DNA of 64,000 nt from Actinoplanes sp. M2I2 (GTDB lineage: Bacteria; Actinomycetota; Actinomycetes; Mycobacteriales; Micromonosporaceae). Shown piece by piece: positions 35,505 through 44,210 of the stretch; within the stretch, counting starts at the first letter, position 1, and each line of letters opens with the position of its first letter. The notes under the pieces are model-generated. The model was not told the DNA's origin, ran no database searches, and saw only the letters and a program-made list of their open reading frames with translations. Both the position numbers and the translations under genes were made by a program. The stretch is from NCBI RefSeq assembly GCF_023544445.1, contig NZ_JALPVJ010000005.1, forward strand, positions 644,241-708,240. The letters are read 5' to 3'.

Positions 35505-36248
35505 ATGGCGGAGATTCTCATGACCGGGGCGGCGGGGCGGATCGGGCGGATGTTGCGGACCCGGCTGGGTCATCTTCCGTGGCGGCTGACCGACCTGCGG
35601 CCGGAGCCCGGGGTGTCGGCCCTCGACGTCAGGGACGCCGCGGCGGTCGCGGCGGCCTGCGAGGGGGTGGACTCGGTCGTCCACCTGGGCGGGATGGCCG
35701 GCGGCGGGTCGTTCGACGAGGTGCTCGAGGCCAACGTCCGGGGCACCGAGAACGTGTTGCGGGCCGGGGCCGGGCGGGTCGTGCTGGCGTCGAGCAACCA
35801 CGCGGCCGGGTTCTGGTCCCGCGCCGACGCCGGCCCCGGCGGCCTGCCCGACGATGTGCCGCCCCGGCCGGACAGCTATTACGGCTGGAGCAAGGCGGCG
35901 ATGGAGTCGCTGGGGCGGCTCCACCACGACCGCTTCGGTGTGCACGTCATCTGCCTGCGGATCGGGGCGTGCTTCGAGCAGCCGCGGGAGCCCCGGGACC
36001 GGGCGATGTGGCTCTCTCCCGGCGATGCCGCCCGGCTGGTCGAGGCTTCGCTGCGGGCGACCGGCTTTCGGGTGGTGTGGGGCGTCTCGGCCAACCGCGA
36101 GCGCTGGCTCGCCACGACCGGCGCCGAGGCGATCGGCTTTGTCCCGCGCGACGACGCGGCCGACTGGCCCGTGGACGAGCCGGACTTCCACCGGCCGGAG
36201 CACCGGCTGGTCGGCGGCACCGCGCCGGCCCGCCCGATCACCGGCTGA
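35505..36248 (+). CDS. NAD-dependent epimerase/dehydratase (uronate dehydrogenase-like)
   Basis: 247 residues, extended short-chain dehydrogenase. The cofactor motif is ILMTGAAGRIGRMLRTRL, followed by VDSVVHLGGMAG, VVLASSNHAAGFW and the catalytic YxxxK in SYYGWSKAAMESL. The size and SSNHAAGFW segment resemble uronate dehydrogenases, which oxidise hexuronate to aldarolactone. With the preceding Gfo/Idh/MocA enzyme and the alginate-lyase-like gene at 38.2 kb it may belong to uronate metabolism; this link is inference. Its 3' end overlaps the convergent SRPBCC gene by 11 nt. Confidence 0.85.
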   Translation: MAEILMTGAAGRIGRMLRTRLGHLPWRLTDLRPEPGVSALDVRDAAAVAAACEGVDSVVHLGGMAGGGSFDEVLEANVRGTENVLRAGAGRVVLASSNHAAGFWSRADAGPGGLPDDVPPRPDSYYGWSKAAMESLGRLHHDRFGVHVICLRIGACFEQPREPRDRAMWLSPGDAARLVEASLRATGFRVVWGVSANRERWLATTGAEAIGFVPRDDAADWPVDEPDFHRPEHRLVGGTAPARPITG

Positions 36249-36675
36249 AGCGGCGGGCCAGCTCGGCCAGGCGGGCACGCTGGACCGAAGCGGCCTGCCT
36301 GACGACGAACGAGCGGAGCACCGCGGGCGACGACACCTCGATCGACTCGGTCAGGGCCGCGCCCTCCTCGGCGGGGGCCAGATCGACCGTCGCGGTGAGC
36401 CGTACGCCACCTGGGCTGACGACGTCGCTGACCAGCCGGCGACCGGGCTGCGCGCCGTTCAGCGTGACCCGGATCGGGTTGTCCCAGTGGAACGGCCCGA
36501 ACCGGAACCGCTCGACCGCCACGTAGGAGGTCGCGTCCCCGGCCGGACGGATCTCGCGGACGGCGACGACGAGCGGCGACAAGCCGACGTAGCTCTGCGG
36601 ATCGAGCAGGTGGGCGTAGATCTCCGCGGGCGGGACGGAGAGCAGAACGGTGTCGCTGAACCGGTCGGTCGGCAT
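36238..36675 (-). CDS. SRPBCC-family (polyketide cyclase/START-like) protein
   Basis: 145 residues. FSDTVLLSVPPAEIYAHLLDPQSYVGLSPLVVAVREI opens the helix-grip fold, and WDNPIRVTLNGAQPGRRLVSDVVSPGGVRLTATVDL with a long C-terminal helix completes it. Proteins of this fold bind small hydrophobic ligands or act as cyclases. No specific ligand can be read. Confidence 0.85.
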   Translation of the reverse strand: MPTDRFSDTVLLSVPPAEIYAHLLDPQSYVGLSPLVVAVREIRPAGDATSYVAVERFRFGPFHWDNPIRVTLNGAQPGRRLVSDVVSPGGVRLTATVDLAPAEEGAALTESIEVSSPAVLRSFVVRQAASVQRARLAELARRFSR

Positions 36676-36738
36676 GACCGAGAATCGTAGACGGTCCTCT
36701 ATGGACAGCGCTGATCGTCCGGCTGAGCCGGGTTCGTC

Positions 36739-37839
36739 TCAGGCCGTCGTCGCGGCCGGGCCCCCTGCCGGGCGGCGGCCGGCGGCGGGTCGGCGGCGGC
36801 CCGCTGCGGCAAGGGCGAGAATCGCGGCGGCGATGGCCAGCGTCACGCCGACCTGGTCGAGATGGTCGACGACTGATCCATAAGTCGGATCGATGCCCCG
36901 ATCGACGGGATCGGTGAGGGCGAAGCTGCCCCATCTCAGGTAGAAGTCGGCGACGGGAGCGACGGCGGACCAGAGCGCGGTGAGACCGAGCGCCAGAGCG
37001 GCCATCCGGCGCGCCAGCGTCCGGCCTCGGAGGCGGTAGCCGGCCCAGGCGGTGAGGAGCCAGCCGATCGTCGCGCCGATGAGCCATCCCAGCAGCATCG
37101 CTCCTGGTTCCCACCTCGGCGGCATCAGCGAAACGGTGGTCAGCAAACCGGAACCGGCGGCGCCCGGCGCCAGGACCGCATTCGCGTGAACGTGCAGGAC
37201 GTGGCCGTCACGGGTGGCCTGGAACGTCTGGTGGATCTCGTCGGGGCCGGTTCGGGTGATCCCTGGCCGGGGCGCGAGCTTGTTGCCTCCGTACGAGGCG
37301 ACGGTGTACCCCTCGACGGGGCCGAGCGTCCAGCCGTCGGCTTGCAGTCGCGCCTGCGCCGCTTCGGTCGTCCAATTCGCGAATCGCTGCTCGTCGGGGT
37401 TGGCCACGTTCACCTCCCACGGCGTCTGTCGCAGGCCGGCGGGTCGCTGGACGTCCGGCGCGATCAACGGCGCGCCCGCCACGGTTTCCGCCATCCGCCG
37501 GGCCGCCGCGTCGGACGGCAGATCCGCGGCCGTCTGCCAGACCAGCCACGAGCTCACACCCGCTTGCACGGCTCCGAGAACCAAGGCCGCGAGCACGGCC
37601 GCGAGCACCGCCGACCGGCCGACCGGCAGGCGGAATCGCTGCCGGACCGCACCGCGCAGCACATCGATCGTGTCGGCTCCGGCCGGCCGACGACGGCCCG
37701 GCTCGGCCGAGTCCATCAGCATCGTGAGGATCTCCTCGCCGTGGACACGGCGGTAGTCGGCGGGATAGGCCCACAGAAGCCGCCGATACCGGCGCTCCAG
37801 AGCGACCTGCGCCGGCACGAACTCACCTGAGGCGGTCAT
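36739..37839 (-). CDS. Membrane protein with PadR-linked permease-prefix N-terminus
   Basis: 366 residues. RYRRLLWAYPADYRRVHGEEILTMLMDSAEPGRRRP is the cytoplasmic prefix seen on membrane proteins encoded beside PadR regulators. One membrane helix follows (residues ~75-95), then a ~140-residue extracytoplasmic domain, and four further helices. No transporter family is recognisable. The ATG at 37839 overlaps the stop of a broken PadR-like gene (ATGA), the usual coupling for this pair. Confidence 0.75.
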   Translation of the reverse strand: MTASGEFVPAQVALERRYRRLLWAYPADYRRVHGEEILTMLMDSAEPGRRRPAGADTIDVLRGAVRQRFRLPVGRSAVLAAVLAALVLGAVQAGVSSWLVWQTAADLPSDAAARRMAETVAGAPLIAPDVQRPAGLRQTPWEVNVANPDEQRFANWTTEAAQARLQADGWTLGPVEGYTVASYGGNKLAPRPGITRTGPDEIHQTFQATRDGHVLHVHANAVLAPGAAGSGLLTTVSLMPPRWEPGAMLLGWLIGATIGWLLTAWAGYRLRGRTLARRMAALALGLTALWSAVAPVADFYLRWGSFALTDPVDRGIDPTYGSVVDHLDQVGVTLAIAAAILALAAAGRRRPAAGRRPAGGPAATTA

Positions 37840-37982
37840 CTGCGAACCCCGATGGCGTCCGGTCGCGCCCGCAGTCGGCCTTCGGCATGGTCGTCGAGCC
37901 GGCCGACGCCCGCGTCGATCACCCTGCAGCCGAGATCGAGCCCTGTCACCAGGGCGGTGAGGATCAACGTCGGATTCCGCAT
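37836..37982 (-). pseudogene. Remnant of a PadR-family regulator gene
   Basis: A 48-codon frame, with GTG 37991 as an alternative start, begins MRNPTLILTALVTGLDLGCRVI. This resembles the opening helix of PadR repressors (usual form MREPTFLILTAL...HGY). The rest is only DDHAEGRLRARPDAIGVRR before the stop, whereas PadR proteins of this type are ~110 residues. The stop overlaps the membrane protein start exactly as an intact PadR gene would, so an internal deletion is the simplest explanation. It could be a real tiny protein, but the missing wing argues against DNA binding. Confidence 0.55.
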
Positions 37983-38010
37983 CGCTGTCACAGCAGCAGA
38001 TTACGGTGCG

Positions 38011-38022
38011 CGGTATATACCG
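38011..38022. promoter_or_regulatory. Palindromic operator candidate
   Basis: CGGTATATACCG is a perfect 12-bp palindrome ~30 bp upstream of the broken PadR gene. An AT-rich TATATA core within high-GC DNA is typical of PadR autoregulatory sites. If the local PadR is dead, a paralogue elsewhere may still bind. Confidence 0.5.
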
Positions 38023-38126
38023 TCAACCTGAGCCGCCAGGAGAGCCGACGCCACCCGGCGGGCCATCATCCACTCACCGCCACTGAAGATGCTCAAGAAT
38101 ATTTAAGGATCTGACCAGGGCTGACG

Positions 38127-38155
38127 TTGACAGGACATCGATAGCTGCCTTTATT
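38127..38155 (+). promoter_or_regulatory. Sigma70-type promoter of the alginate-lyase-like gene
   Basis: TTGACA (38127-38132, perfect -35) is followed after exactly 17 bp by TTTATT (38150-38155, -10 with 4 of 6 matches). It predicts a ~40-nt untranslated leader before ATG 38200. Such consensus-like promoters are uncommon in this window. Confidence 0.6.
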
Positions 38156-38199
38156 GTTAACCATCTTGCCAAATCCCCCACGGCAAATGAGGTATCCCC

Positions 38200-38982
38200 A
38201 TGAAGAAGCGCACGCTGCTCGCCGCCGTACTGTCCACGGCCGTCGTCGCCGGGCTCGGCGCGCTCGGTGTCACCAACGCCAACGCCGCCGCGCTCGACCC
38301 GGCCGTCGCCCCGGGCGGCAACTTCAACCTCTCCGTCTGGTCGCTCCAACTGCCCATCGGCTCCCCCGGCGCCCCCGAGACGATCCCGCCGTCCCGGCTC
38401 AAGGGCGCCGGCGGGTACACCAACCCGACGTACTTCTGGACCGACAAGAACGACGGCTCGATGACGTTCTGGGCCCCCGAGAAGGGCGTGACCACGCCGA
38501 ATTCCAAGTACGCCCGGTCGGAACTGCGCGAGATGAACGCCAACGGCTCGGCCGCCGACTGGTCGCTCGCGGGCAATCACACGCTGAGCGCCGAGCTGCG
38601 CATCGTGTCGGTCACCAAGAACGTCGCGGTCGGCCAGGTGAAGCTGGGCACCGGCGGCCCCTCGACCAAGCCGCTGCTCGAGCTCTACTACCGCGCCAAC
38701 GGCGACATCTACCTCGGCCAGCAGCGCAGCCCGACCGACGGCCAGACGCTGCACAAGCTGGGCAGCGTGGCGGTCGGCCAGAAGTGGACCTACGTCATCA
38801 ACGTCCGGGGCAACCAGGCCGGCGTGACCATCAACGGCAGCCGGACGAACTACACGATCCCGTCGTCGTTCAACCCGTACAAGCAGTACTTCAAGGCCGG
38901 CTCGTACAACCAGTCCTCATCGGAGAGCACCTCGAACGGCGCCAAGGTGAAGTTCTACAACCTCACCGTGACGCACGCCTGA
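38200..38982 (+). CDS. Secreted PL7-type alginate lyase-like enzyme
   Basis: 260 residues. Signal peptide (residues 1-~30, ending NANAA) is followed by a single jelly-roll domain. Family 7 polysaccharide lyase motifs are ARSELREM near residue 104 and YFKAGSYNQSS near residue 229. The third motif, normally QIH or QVH with the catalytic His, reads GQVKLG near residue 146. Loss of this His could change activity or substrate. Known PL7 enzymes cleave alginate (guluronate or mannuronate bonds) by beta-elimination. The upstream promoter is consensus-like and no regulator is adjacent. Oxidoreductases at 34-36 kb might use uronate products. Confidence 0.82.
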   Translation: MKKRTLLAAVLSTAVVAGLGALGVTNANAAALDPAVAPGGNFNLSVWSLQLPIGSPGAPETIPPSRLKGAGGYTNPTYFWTDKNDGSMTFWAPEKGVTTPNSKYARSELREMNANGSAADWSLAGNHTLSAELRIVSVTKNVAVGQVKLGTGGPSTKPLLELYYRANGDIYLGQQRSPTDGQTLHKLGSVAVGQKWTYVINVRGNQAGVTINGSRTNYTIPSSFNPYKQYFKAGSYNQSSSESTSNGAKVKFYNLTVTHA

Positions 38983-39032
38983 CCGCATCCGACCGCACCG
39001 GCCCGGCTTCGACGGAGCCGGCCGGCGCGGGG

Positions 39033-39587
39033 TCAGGCCGGCGGTGGGCGCAGCGCGTTCGACAGCGTGCGGGTGAGCAGGTCGAGCACGTGATGGCGGG
39101 ACGCGTCCCGGCGCTGGCCGAGATACTCCCAGGCGGCGTACAACTGGCTCCAGAGCAGCCCGAGCACCCAATCGGCCGGCAGTGCGGGGTCGATCGAGCC
39201 GTCCGCGTGGCCGCGTTCGACGACGGCGACCAGACATTGCTCGTCCTGGGACTCCCAGCACTCGCCGCCCGCCCCGGCGAACATCAGCGACAGCAGTGAG
39301 CCCAGGTCGAAGTACTCCCGGCAGAGCCGCAGCAGGGCCTCACCGCCGGTGCCCCGCTCGAGGTCGGCCAGGGCAGCCGCCCGGACCAGACGCTCGCCAC
39401 CCTCCGCGGCCACGGCGGCCAGCAGGTCGGCGCGCTCGCCGAAATAGCGATGCAGCGTCGTCCGTCCGACCTGGGCCGCGGCGGCGATGTCGCCCAGCGA
39501 GCAGGCGGGATTTCCGGCCAGCAGATCGATCGCGGCATCGACGATCGCCTGCCGCGTGCGGTTCTTGACTCCGGAGGTCACGGCCAC
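39033..39587 (-). CDS. TetR-family transcriptional regulator
   Basis: 184 residues from GTG 39587 (GTG 39581 is an equally plausible start). RQAIVDAAIDLLAGNPACSLGDIAAAAQVGRTTLHRYFGERADLLAAV is a standard helix-turn-helix. The ligand-binding half includes GGECWESQDEQCLVAVVERGHADGSIDP. It is divergent from the ABC exporter gene, and an 18-bp palindrome lies between them, so it is probably the exporter's local repressor. Confidence 0.9.
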   Translation of the reverse strand: MAVTSGVKNRTRQAIVDAAIDLLAGNPACSLGDIAAAAQVGRTTLHRYFGERADLLAAVAAEGGERLVRAAALADLERGTGGEALLRLCREYFDLGSLLSLMFAGAGGECWESQDEQCLVAVVERGHADGSIDPALPADWVLGLLWSQLYAAWEYLGQRRDASRHHVLDLLTRTLSNALRPPPA

Positions 39588-39615
39588 ACTGTACGGGAAT
39601 GGGCATTGCCCGTCA

Positions 39616-39633
39616 TGGAACAGATGTGTTCCA
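39616..39633. promoter_or_regulatory. Probable TetR operator
   Basis: TGGAACA-GATG-TGTTCCA, a 7+7 inverted repeat, lies in the 55-bp divergent gap, 10 bp before the ABC transporter ATG. Binding here would block the exporter and probably the regulator gene itself. A shorter repeat GGGCA-T-TGCCC overlaps at 39601-39611. Confidence 0.7.
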
Positions 39634-39642
39634 CTACGAACC

Positions 39643-41364
39643 ATGCAGATTCTGCTGCGCCTTCTCCGTCCCCACCTTCGTGTGCTGATCCTCGGGCTCG
39701 TCCTCGGGCTGGTCTCCAACGCCGCCAACCTCGCCGCGCCGCTCGCCACCAAGCGGATCATCGACACGCTGGGCACCGGCGACGCGCTGGCCGGCCCGAT
39801 CTCGTTGCTGCTGGTGCTGGTGGTGATCGGCTCGGTCATCGGGCTCTGGCAGTGGATCCTCATGGGCACGCTGGCCGAGCAGGTCGTGCTGGACGCCCGC
39901 CTCTCGGTGATCCAGCGCTACTTCCGGGCCCGGCTGGCCGAGCTCACCGGGCGGCCCACCGGCGAGCTGGTGACCCGGGTGACCGCCGACCCCGGCCTGC
40001 TGCACCAGGCGTCGTCGAGCATCGTCGGGCTGATCAACGCCTCGCTGGCGTTCCTGGCGACCCTGGTCCTGATGGGCACGCTCGATGTGGTCCTGCTGTT
40101 GTGCACGCTGGCCGCGGTGGTGATCGTCGGCGCGGTCATGGCCCTGCTGCTGCCCTCGATCAGCAAGAGCCAGAAGGCCGCGCAGGACGCCGTCGGCGAG
40201 CTGGGCGGCGAACTGGAGGGCACGCTGCGGGCGATGCGGACGGTCAAGGCGAGCCGGGCCGAGGAGCGCCAGAGCGGCCGCATCGAGGCGGACGCGCGCC
40301 GCGCCGCCATGTACAACGTTCGCGCCGCCCGCCGGGCCGCGTGGGTCTGGACGGTGTCGTGGAGCGGCGTCTCGCTCGCCGTGATCGCCGTGCTGGGCGT
40401 GGGCGCCTGGCGGGCCGACGCCGGCCTGCTCGAGGTCAGCAGCCTGATCGCGTTCCTGTTGTACGCGTTCCAGCTGATGGGCCCGATCGGCGAGCTGACC
40501 CAGAACGTGACCGCGCTGCAGTCCGGCATCGCCGCCGCCCGGCGGATCAGCGAGGTGTACGCGATGACCGAGGAGACCTCCGACCCGCGCCCCGGCGCCC
40601 GGGTCCCCGACGCTCCGGTCCTCACGATCGACGACGTCACCCTGCGCTATGCCGAGGACGCGCGTCCCGCCCTCGACGGTGTCACGCTGACGATCCCGTC
40701 GCGCGGGCACACCGCGATCGTCGGCCCGTCCGGCGCGGGCAAGACGTCGCTGTTCTCGCTGCTGCTGCGCTTCCTCGATCCGCAGTCGGGCGAGATCCGT
40801 CTGCAGGGCCGGCCCTACGGGTCCCTCACGCACAGCGAGATCCGGGCCGAGCTGGCGTACGTCGAGCAGGAGGCGCCGGTCGTGCCGGGCACCATCCGCG
40901 ACAACCTGCTGTTCAGCTATCCCGACGCCACCGAGGAGGAGGTGCGGTCGGTGCTGGAACGGGTGCACCTGACCGACAAAGTGGCGTCGCTCCCCCAGGG
41001 CCTGGACACCCCGCTGTCCGGCGCCGAGCTCTCCGGCGGCGAACGCCAGCGCATCGCCCTGGCCCGGGCTCTCGTGCGCACCCCGGCCGTCCTGCTCCTG
41101 GACGAGGCCACCGCCCAGGTCGACGCCCTGACCGAGGCCGCCCTGCAGGATTCCGTACGGGAGAGGGCGCAGTCGGCCGCGGTGGTCACCATCGCCCACC
41201 GACTGTCCACAGTGATCGAGGCCGACCGCATCATCGTCCTCGACAACGGCCGCGTCCGGGCCGTCGGCACCCACGACTCCCTGCTCGAGTCGGACGACCT
41301 CTACCGCGGTCTCGTGGAGGCCTTGCGCATCGCCGTCCCGGTCGCCCCGGCCGGAGCGGTGTGA
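39643..41364 (+). CDS. ABC exporter (fused permease and ATPase)
   Basis: 573 residues, half-transporter of the MsbA/BmrA type. Six membrane helices occupy residues ~10-310 (QILLRLLRPHLRVLILGLVLGLVSN onward), with TGELVTRVTADPGLL in the first coupling region. The ATPase has Walker A VGPSGAGKTSLFSLLLRF, signature LSGGERQRIALARAL, Walker B LLLDEATAQVD and switch IAHRLSTV. It works as a dimer exporting a drug or lipid-like substrate. Expression is probably derepressed by ligand binding to the divergent TetR protein. Confidence 0.95.
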   Translation: MQILLRLLRPHLRVLILGLVLGLVSNAANLAAPLATKRIIDTLGTGDALAGPISLLLVLVVIGSVIGLWQWILMGTLAEQVVLDARLSVIQRYFRARLAELTGRPTGELVTRVTADPGLLHQASSSIVGLINASLAFLATLVLMGTLDVVLLLCTLAAVVIVGAVMALLLPSISKSQKAAQDAVGELGGELEGTLRAMRTVKASRAEERQSGRIEADARRAAMYNVRAARRAAWVWTVSWSGVSLAVIAVLGVGAWRADAGLLEVSSLIAFLLYAFQLMGPIGELTQNVTALQSGIAAARRISEVYAMTEETSDPRPGARVPDAPVLTIDDVTLRYAEDARPALDGVTLTIPSRGHTAIVGPSGAGKTSLFSLLLRFLDPQSGEIRLQGRPYGSLTHSEIRAELAYVEQEAPVVPGTIRDNLLFSYPDATEEEVRSVLERVHLTDKVASLPQGLDTPLSGAELSGGERQRIALARALVRTPAVLLLDEATAQVDALTEAALQDSVRERAQSAAVVTIAHRLSTVIEADRIIVLDNGRVRAVGTHDSLLESDDLYRGLVEALRIAVPVAPAGAV

Positions 41365-41456
41365 CCGTTCGTCCAGCCGTGCCGGGCCGCGCCGCCACCG
41401 GGAGTTGATATAGCTTCCTGGTAGGGCCCACGGGGGGCGACGGTCGAGGGAGGGCC

Positions 41457-44210
41457 ATGGCGTTCGGCGACCGGCTCACCGTGGCCGCGGTGTTCGGTGG
41501 TCTGCGCCAACGGGCCTGGTCGGTGCTGATCGTGGCCGCGTTCCTGGTGCTCGGGGCGGCCGGGTCGGCCGGGCCGATCTTCGCCGAGGCGTCGGACAAC
41601 GCGGCCTTCGAGGTGCGGCGGGACGAGATTCCCGCGTCGGCCCGGCAGAACGACGCGGCGGTGGTGCGCGTGTCGGCCGACGTCGGGCCGCGCAGCGTCG
41701 ATCAGCAACCCGTCCTGGACGACATGCGGGCGGTGCCGGGGCTGGAGGAGCCCGATCTCACCGGGCAGTCACTCGGCGCGGAGGTGGCCTCGCCGCAGTA
41801 CTGGGGCTTCACGGTCAGTGCGGGCGGCAAGCAGGAGCGCGGGCGGTTCTTCGCCGTCCGGAACCCCGCGACCGAGGTGGTCGGGACGCCGTCGGGGGAC
41901 GGACTCTGGCTGCCGCAGCCGATGGCGGCCGAGCTCGGGGTGCGGGCGGGCGACCGGATCGGGCTGTCGCTGCGCCAGGGCGCGCGCGGAAAGCCGCGGA
42001 ACGCGACGACGACGGTGGCCGGGATCTACGCGGTCGATGTCGGGGGGCGGTTGCCGGCCGATCTGCCGGGCAGCCGCAAGTGGGCGCTGCGGCGCGGGGA
42101 CACGCCGCCCGACACCGAGTACGAGACCCTGCCGGCGTACCTGTTGATCGGTGACCTGCCGACGGTCGAGCGGCTGGCGCAGTCCGTGGACGACCCGCTC
42201 TTCTGGTCGGTCGAGGCCGCCCTGACACCGGGCGTGACGCTGGCCGAGGCCCGGCGCACAGCCGGTGAGATCGACCTGCTGCGCCGCGAATACGCCGCCG
42301 AGCAGCCGGTCCTGGACGACGAGCCGACGGCGCTGCAGTTCGCGTCCGGCATCAGCCGCATCGTCGCGACGGCCCAGGCCACCACCGAGGCCGTACGGCA
42401 GCGGACCCGCCCGGTGGAGTGGTCGGCGATCGCCATCGGGCTGGCCTCGGTGCTCGCGGTGGCCCTGCTGTCGGCCCGGCGCCGCGAGCGGGAACTGCGG
42501 CACGCCGCCGCCGTGGGCCTGCCGCCGATCCGCGTGGGCGGATTGTGGCTGCTCGAACACCTGTTGCCGGCCGCTCTCGGCGCGGGTCTCGGGTGGCTCG
42601 TCGCCTGGCAGCTCGTCGACCGGCTCGGCCCGCCCGGCGCCATCGAGAATTCGCTGTCCACCGCCGCCCGGGCGGGCGGCCTGGCCGTGCTCGCCGGGCT
42701 GCTGGCGGTCGCCGTGGTCGGCGCTCTCGCGGCTTCCCGCCGGGTACGCCCGGCACCACCCGCGACGGCGCGGCGAGCCCTGCCCTGGGGCTCGATGGTG
42801 GTGATCGCCGCGCTGGTCGCCGCGGGCGGGCTGATCGGCGCGGGCGGGCCGGCCGGCGGGGTCGACCTGCTCGTGCCGCTGCTCGTCCTGGCCGCGGTCG
42901 GGGTGGTCGCCGGGTGGCTGCCCGGCCGCCTCGCGGGCTCCCGCGCGCGCCTGCCGGGCTCGCCCGGCCGGGCCGTGTGGTGGCTGGCCCGGCGCCGGCT
43001 CGGTTCGGGTGGCGCCGAACGCCGGCTCACCGTCGTGGTGGTGACCGCGGGCCTGGGGATGCTGCTGTTCGCGCAGTCGGCGGTGCGCACGACCGAGATC
43101 TCGGCCGGCGACCGGGTCGCGGTGGCGGCCGGCGCCGAGGGGGTCGGCGTCCTCGAAGGCTCGTGGCAGCTCGACAAGGCCGCGCCGCTGGTGCCGGAGC
43201 AAGTGGAGTTCCGCGCGCCTCCGGAGGGGCCGGTCCCGGGCGTACGGGTGCCGCCTCTGCCCGGGGGGACCACGGTCGTGTGGCGGACCGACGTGCGGAC
43301 GTTGCTCGACGACGACCAGAAGGACCTGCTCATCATCGACCCGGCGCGCTTCGCGGACATCGCGTTGTGGGGGCGCGGCGCCGATCTGGCCGCGGCCCGT
43401 GAGGCGGTGGCCGGCCTGGCCGCCGAGCCGATGGACGCCGGCGGGCGGCCCCGGGTGATCACCGTCGCCGACCCGGTGTCGGACGCCGAGGACACCATCC
43501 GCATGCGGCTGGGCTACCGCGACGAGTACTTCGCGATCGCCGGGCGGGTGCGGGCGTTCCCCGGTCAGCGCGGACGGCCCATGTATGTCGCGGCGGCCGA
43601 CCCGACGCTGGGCAAGATGGGTGTCGACGATCCCCGCCTGCGGCCGCGCTACCAGTACCCCAACCCGCTCTTCGCGCAGGTCTTCGTGTGGAGTTCGGGT
43701 GGCGCCGAGGGGGTGCAGGCGGCCGTCGCGGGGCACGACGCGCAACCCGAGCGGATCGACACCGCCGCCGCGCTGCGCCAGGAATCGGCGTACGTGGCCA
43801 CGAGCCGGGCCCGCGGCTATCAGCTGGCGATCGCCGGCTATCTGGCGCTGCTCGCGATCCTGACGTTGTGCATCTATGCCCAGCGGACCGCCGCGCTGCG
43901 CCGCCCGGCCGACCTCATGCTGGCCCGGGTGGGTCTCGGCCGGGCCCGGGTGGCGCGAGCCCGGGCGGTCGAGTTCGTCCTGCTGTCGCTGATCGCGTTC
44001 GCCGCCGCGGTGGCCGGGGTCTTTGCGCTGGCGCCGCTGGGGGCGCGGTTGCTCGACGACCAGCCCGGTCTGCTGCCGCGGTTGTCGTTCACGCTGTCAC
44101 CCACCGCCGTGGTGGTCACCGCGGGCGCGGCCGTCCTGGCCACGTTGCTCGCCGTACTGATCACCCGGGATCGCTCGTCGTCGGAGGAGGCGGCCTACCG
44201 TGACGAATGA
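41457..44210 (+). CDS. FtsX-family ABC transporter permease, large
   Basis: 917 residues. One N-terminal membrane segment (SVLIVAAFLVLGAAGSAGPIFAEA) precedes a ~280-residue extracytoplasmic domain. A central FtsX block follows (SARRRERELRHAAAVGLPPIRVGGLWLLEHLL), then a second extracytoplasmic domain and a last FtsX block (LRRPADLMLARVGLGRARVARARAVEFVL). ATG 41457 follows GGGAGG. It overlaps its ATPase gene by 11 nt. Large permeases of this kind in actinomycetes export unknown substrates. Confidence 0.9.
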   Translation: MAFGDRLTVAAVFGGLRQRAWSVLIVAAFLVLGAAGSAGPIFAEASDNAAFEVRRDEIPASARQNDAAVVRVSADVGPRSVDQQPVLDDMRAVPGLEEPDLTGQSLGAEVASPQYWGFTVSAGGKQERGRFFAVRNPATEVVGTPSGDGLWLPQPMAAELGVRAGDRIGLSLRQGARGKPRNATTTVAGIYAVDVGGRLPADLPGSRKWALRRGDTPPDTEYETLPAYLLIGDLPTVERLAQSVDDPLFWSVEAALTPGVTLAEARRTAGEIDLLRREYAAEQPVLDDEPTALQFASGISRIVATAQATTEAVRQRTRPVEWSAIAIGLASVLAVALLSARRRERELRHAAAVGLPPIRVGGLWLLEHLLPAALGAGLGWLVAWQLVDRLGPPGAIENSLSTAARAGGLAVLAGLLAVAVVGALAASRRVRPAPPATARRALPWGSMVVIAALVAAGGLIGAGGPAGGVDLLVPLLVLAAVGVVAGWLPGRLAGSRARLPGSPGRAVWWLARRRLGSGGAERRLTVVVVTAGLGMLLFAQSAVRTTEISAGDRVAVAAGAEGVGVLEGSWQLDKAAPLVPEQVEFRAPPEGPVPGVRVPPLPGGTTVVWRTDVRTLLDDDQKDLLIIDPARFADIALWGRGADLAAAREAVAGLAAEPMDAGGRPRVITVADPVSDAEDTIRMRLGYRDEYFAIAGRVRAFPGQRGRPMYVAAADPTLGKMGVDDPRLRPRYQYPNPLFAQVFVWSSGGAEGVQAAVAGHDAQPERIDTAAALRQESAYVATSRARGYQLAIAGYLALLAILTLCIYAQRTAALRRPADLMLARVGLGRARVARARAVEFVLLSLIAFAAAVAGVFALAPLGARLLDDQPGLLPRLSFTLSPTAVVVTAGAAVLATLLAVLITRDRSSSEEAAYRDE

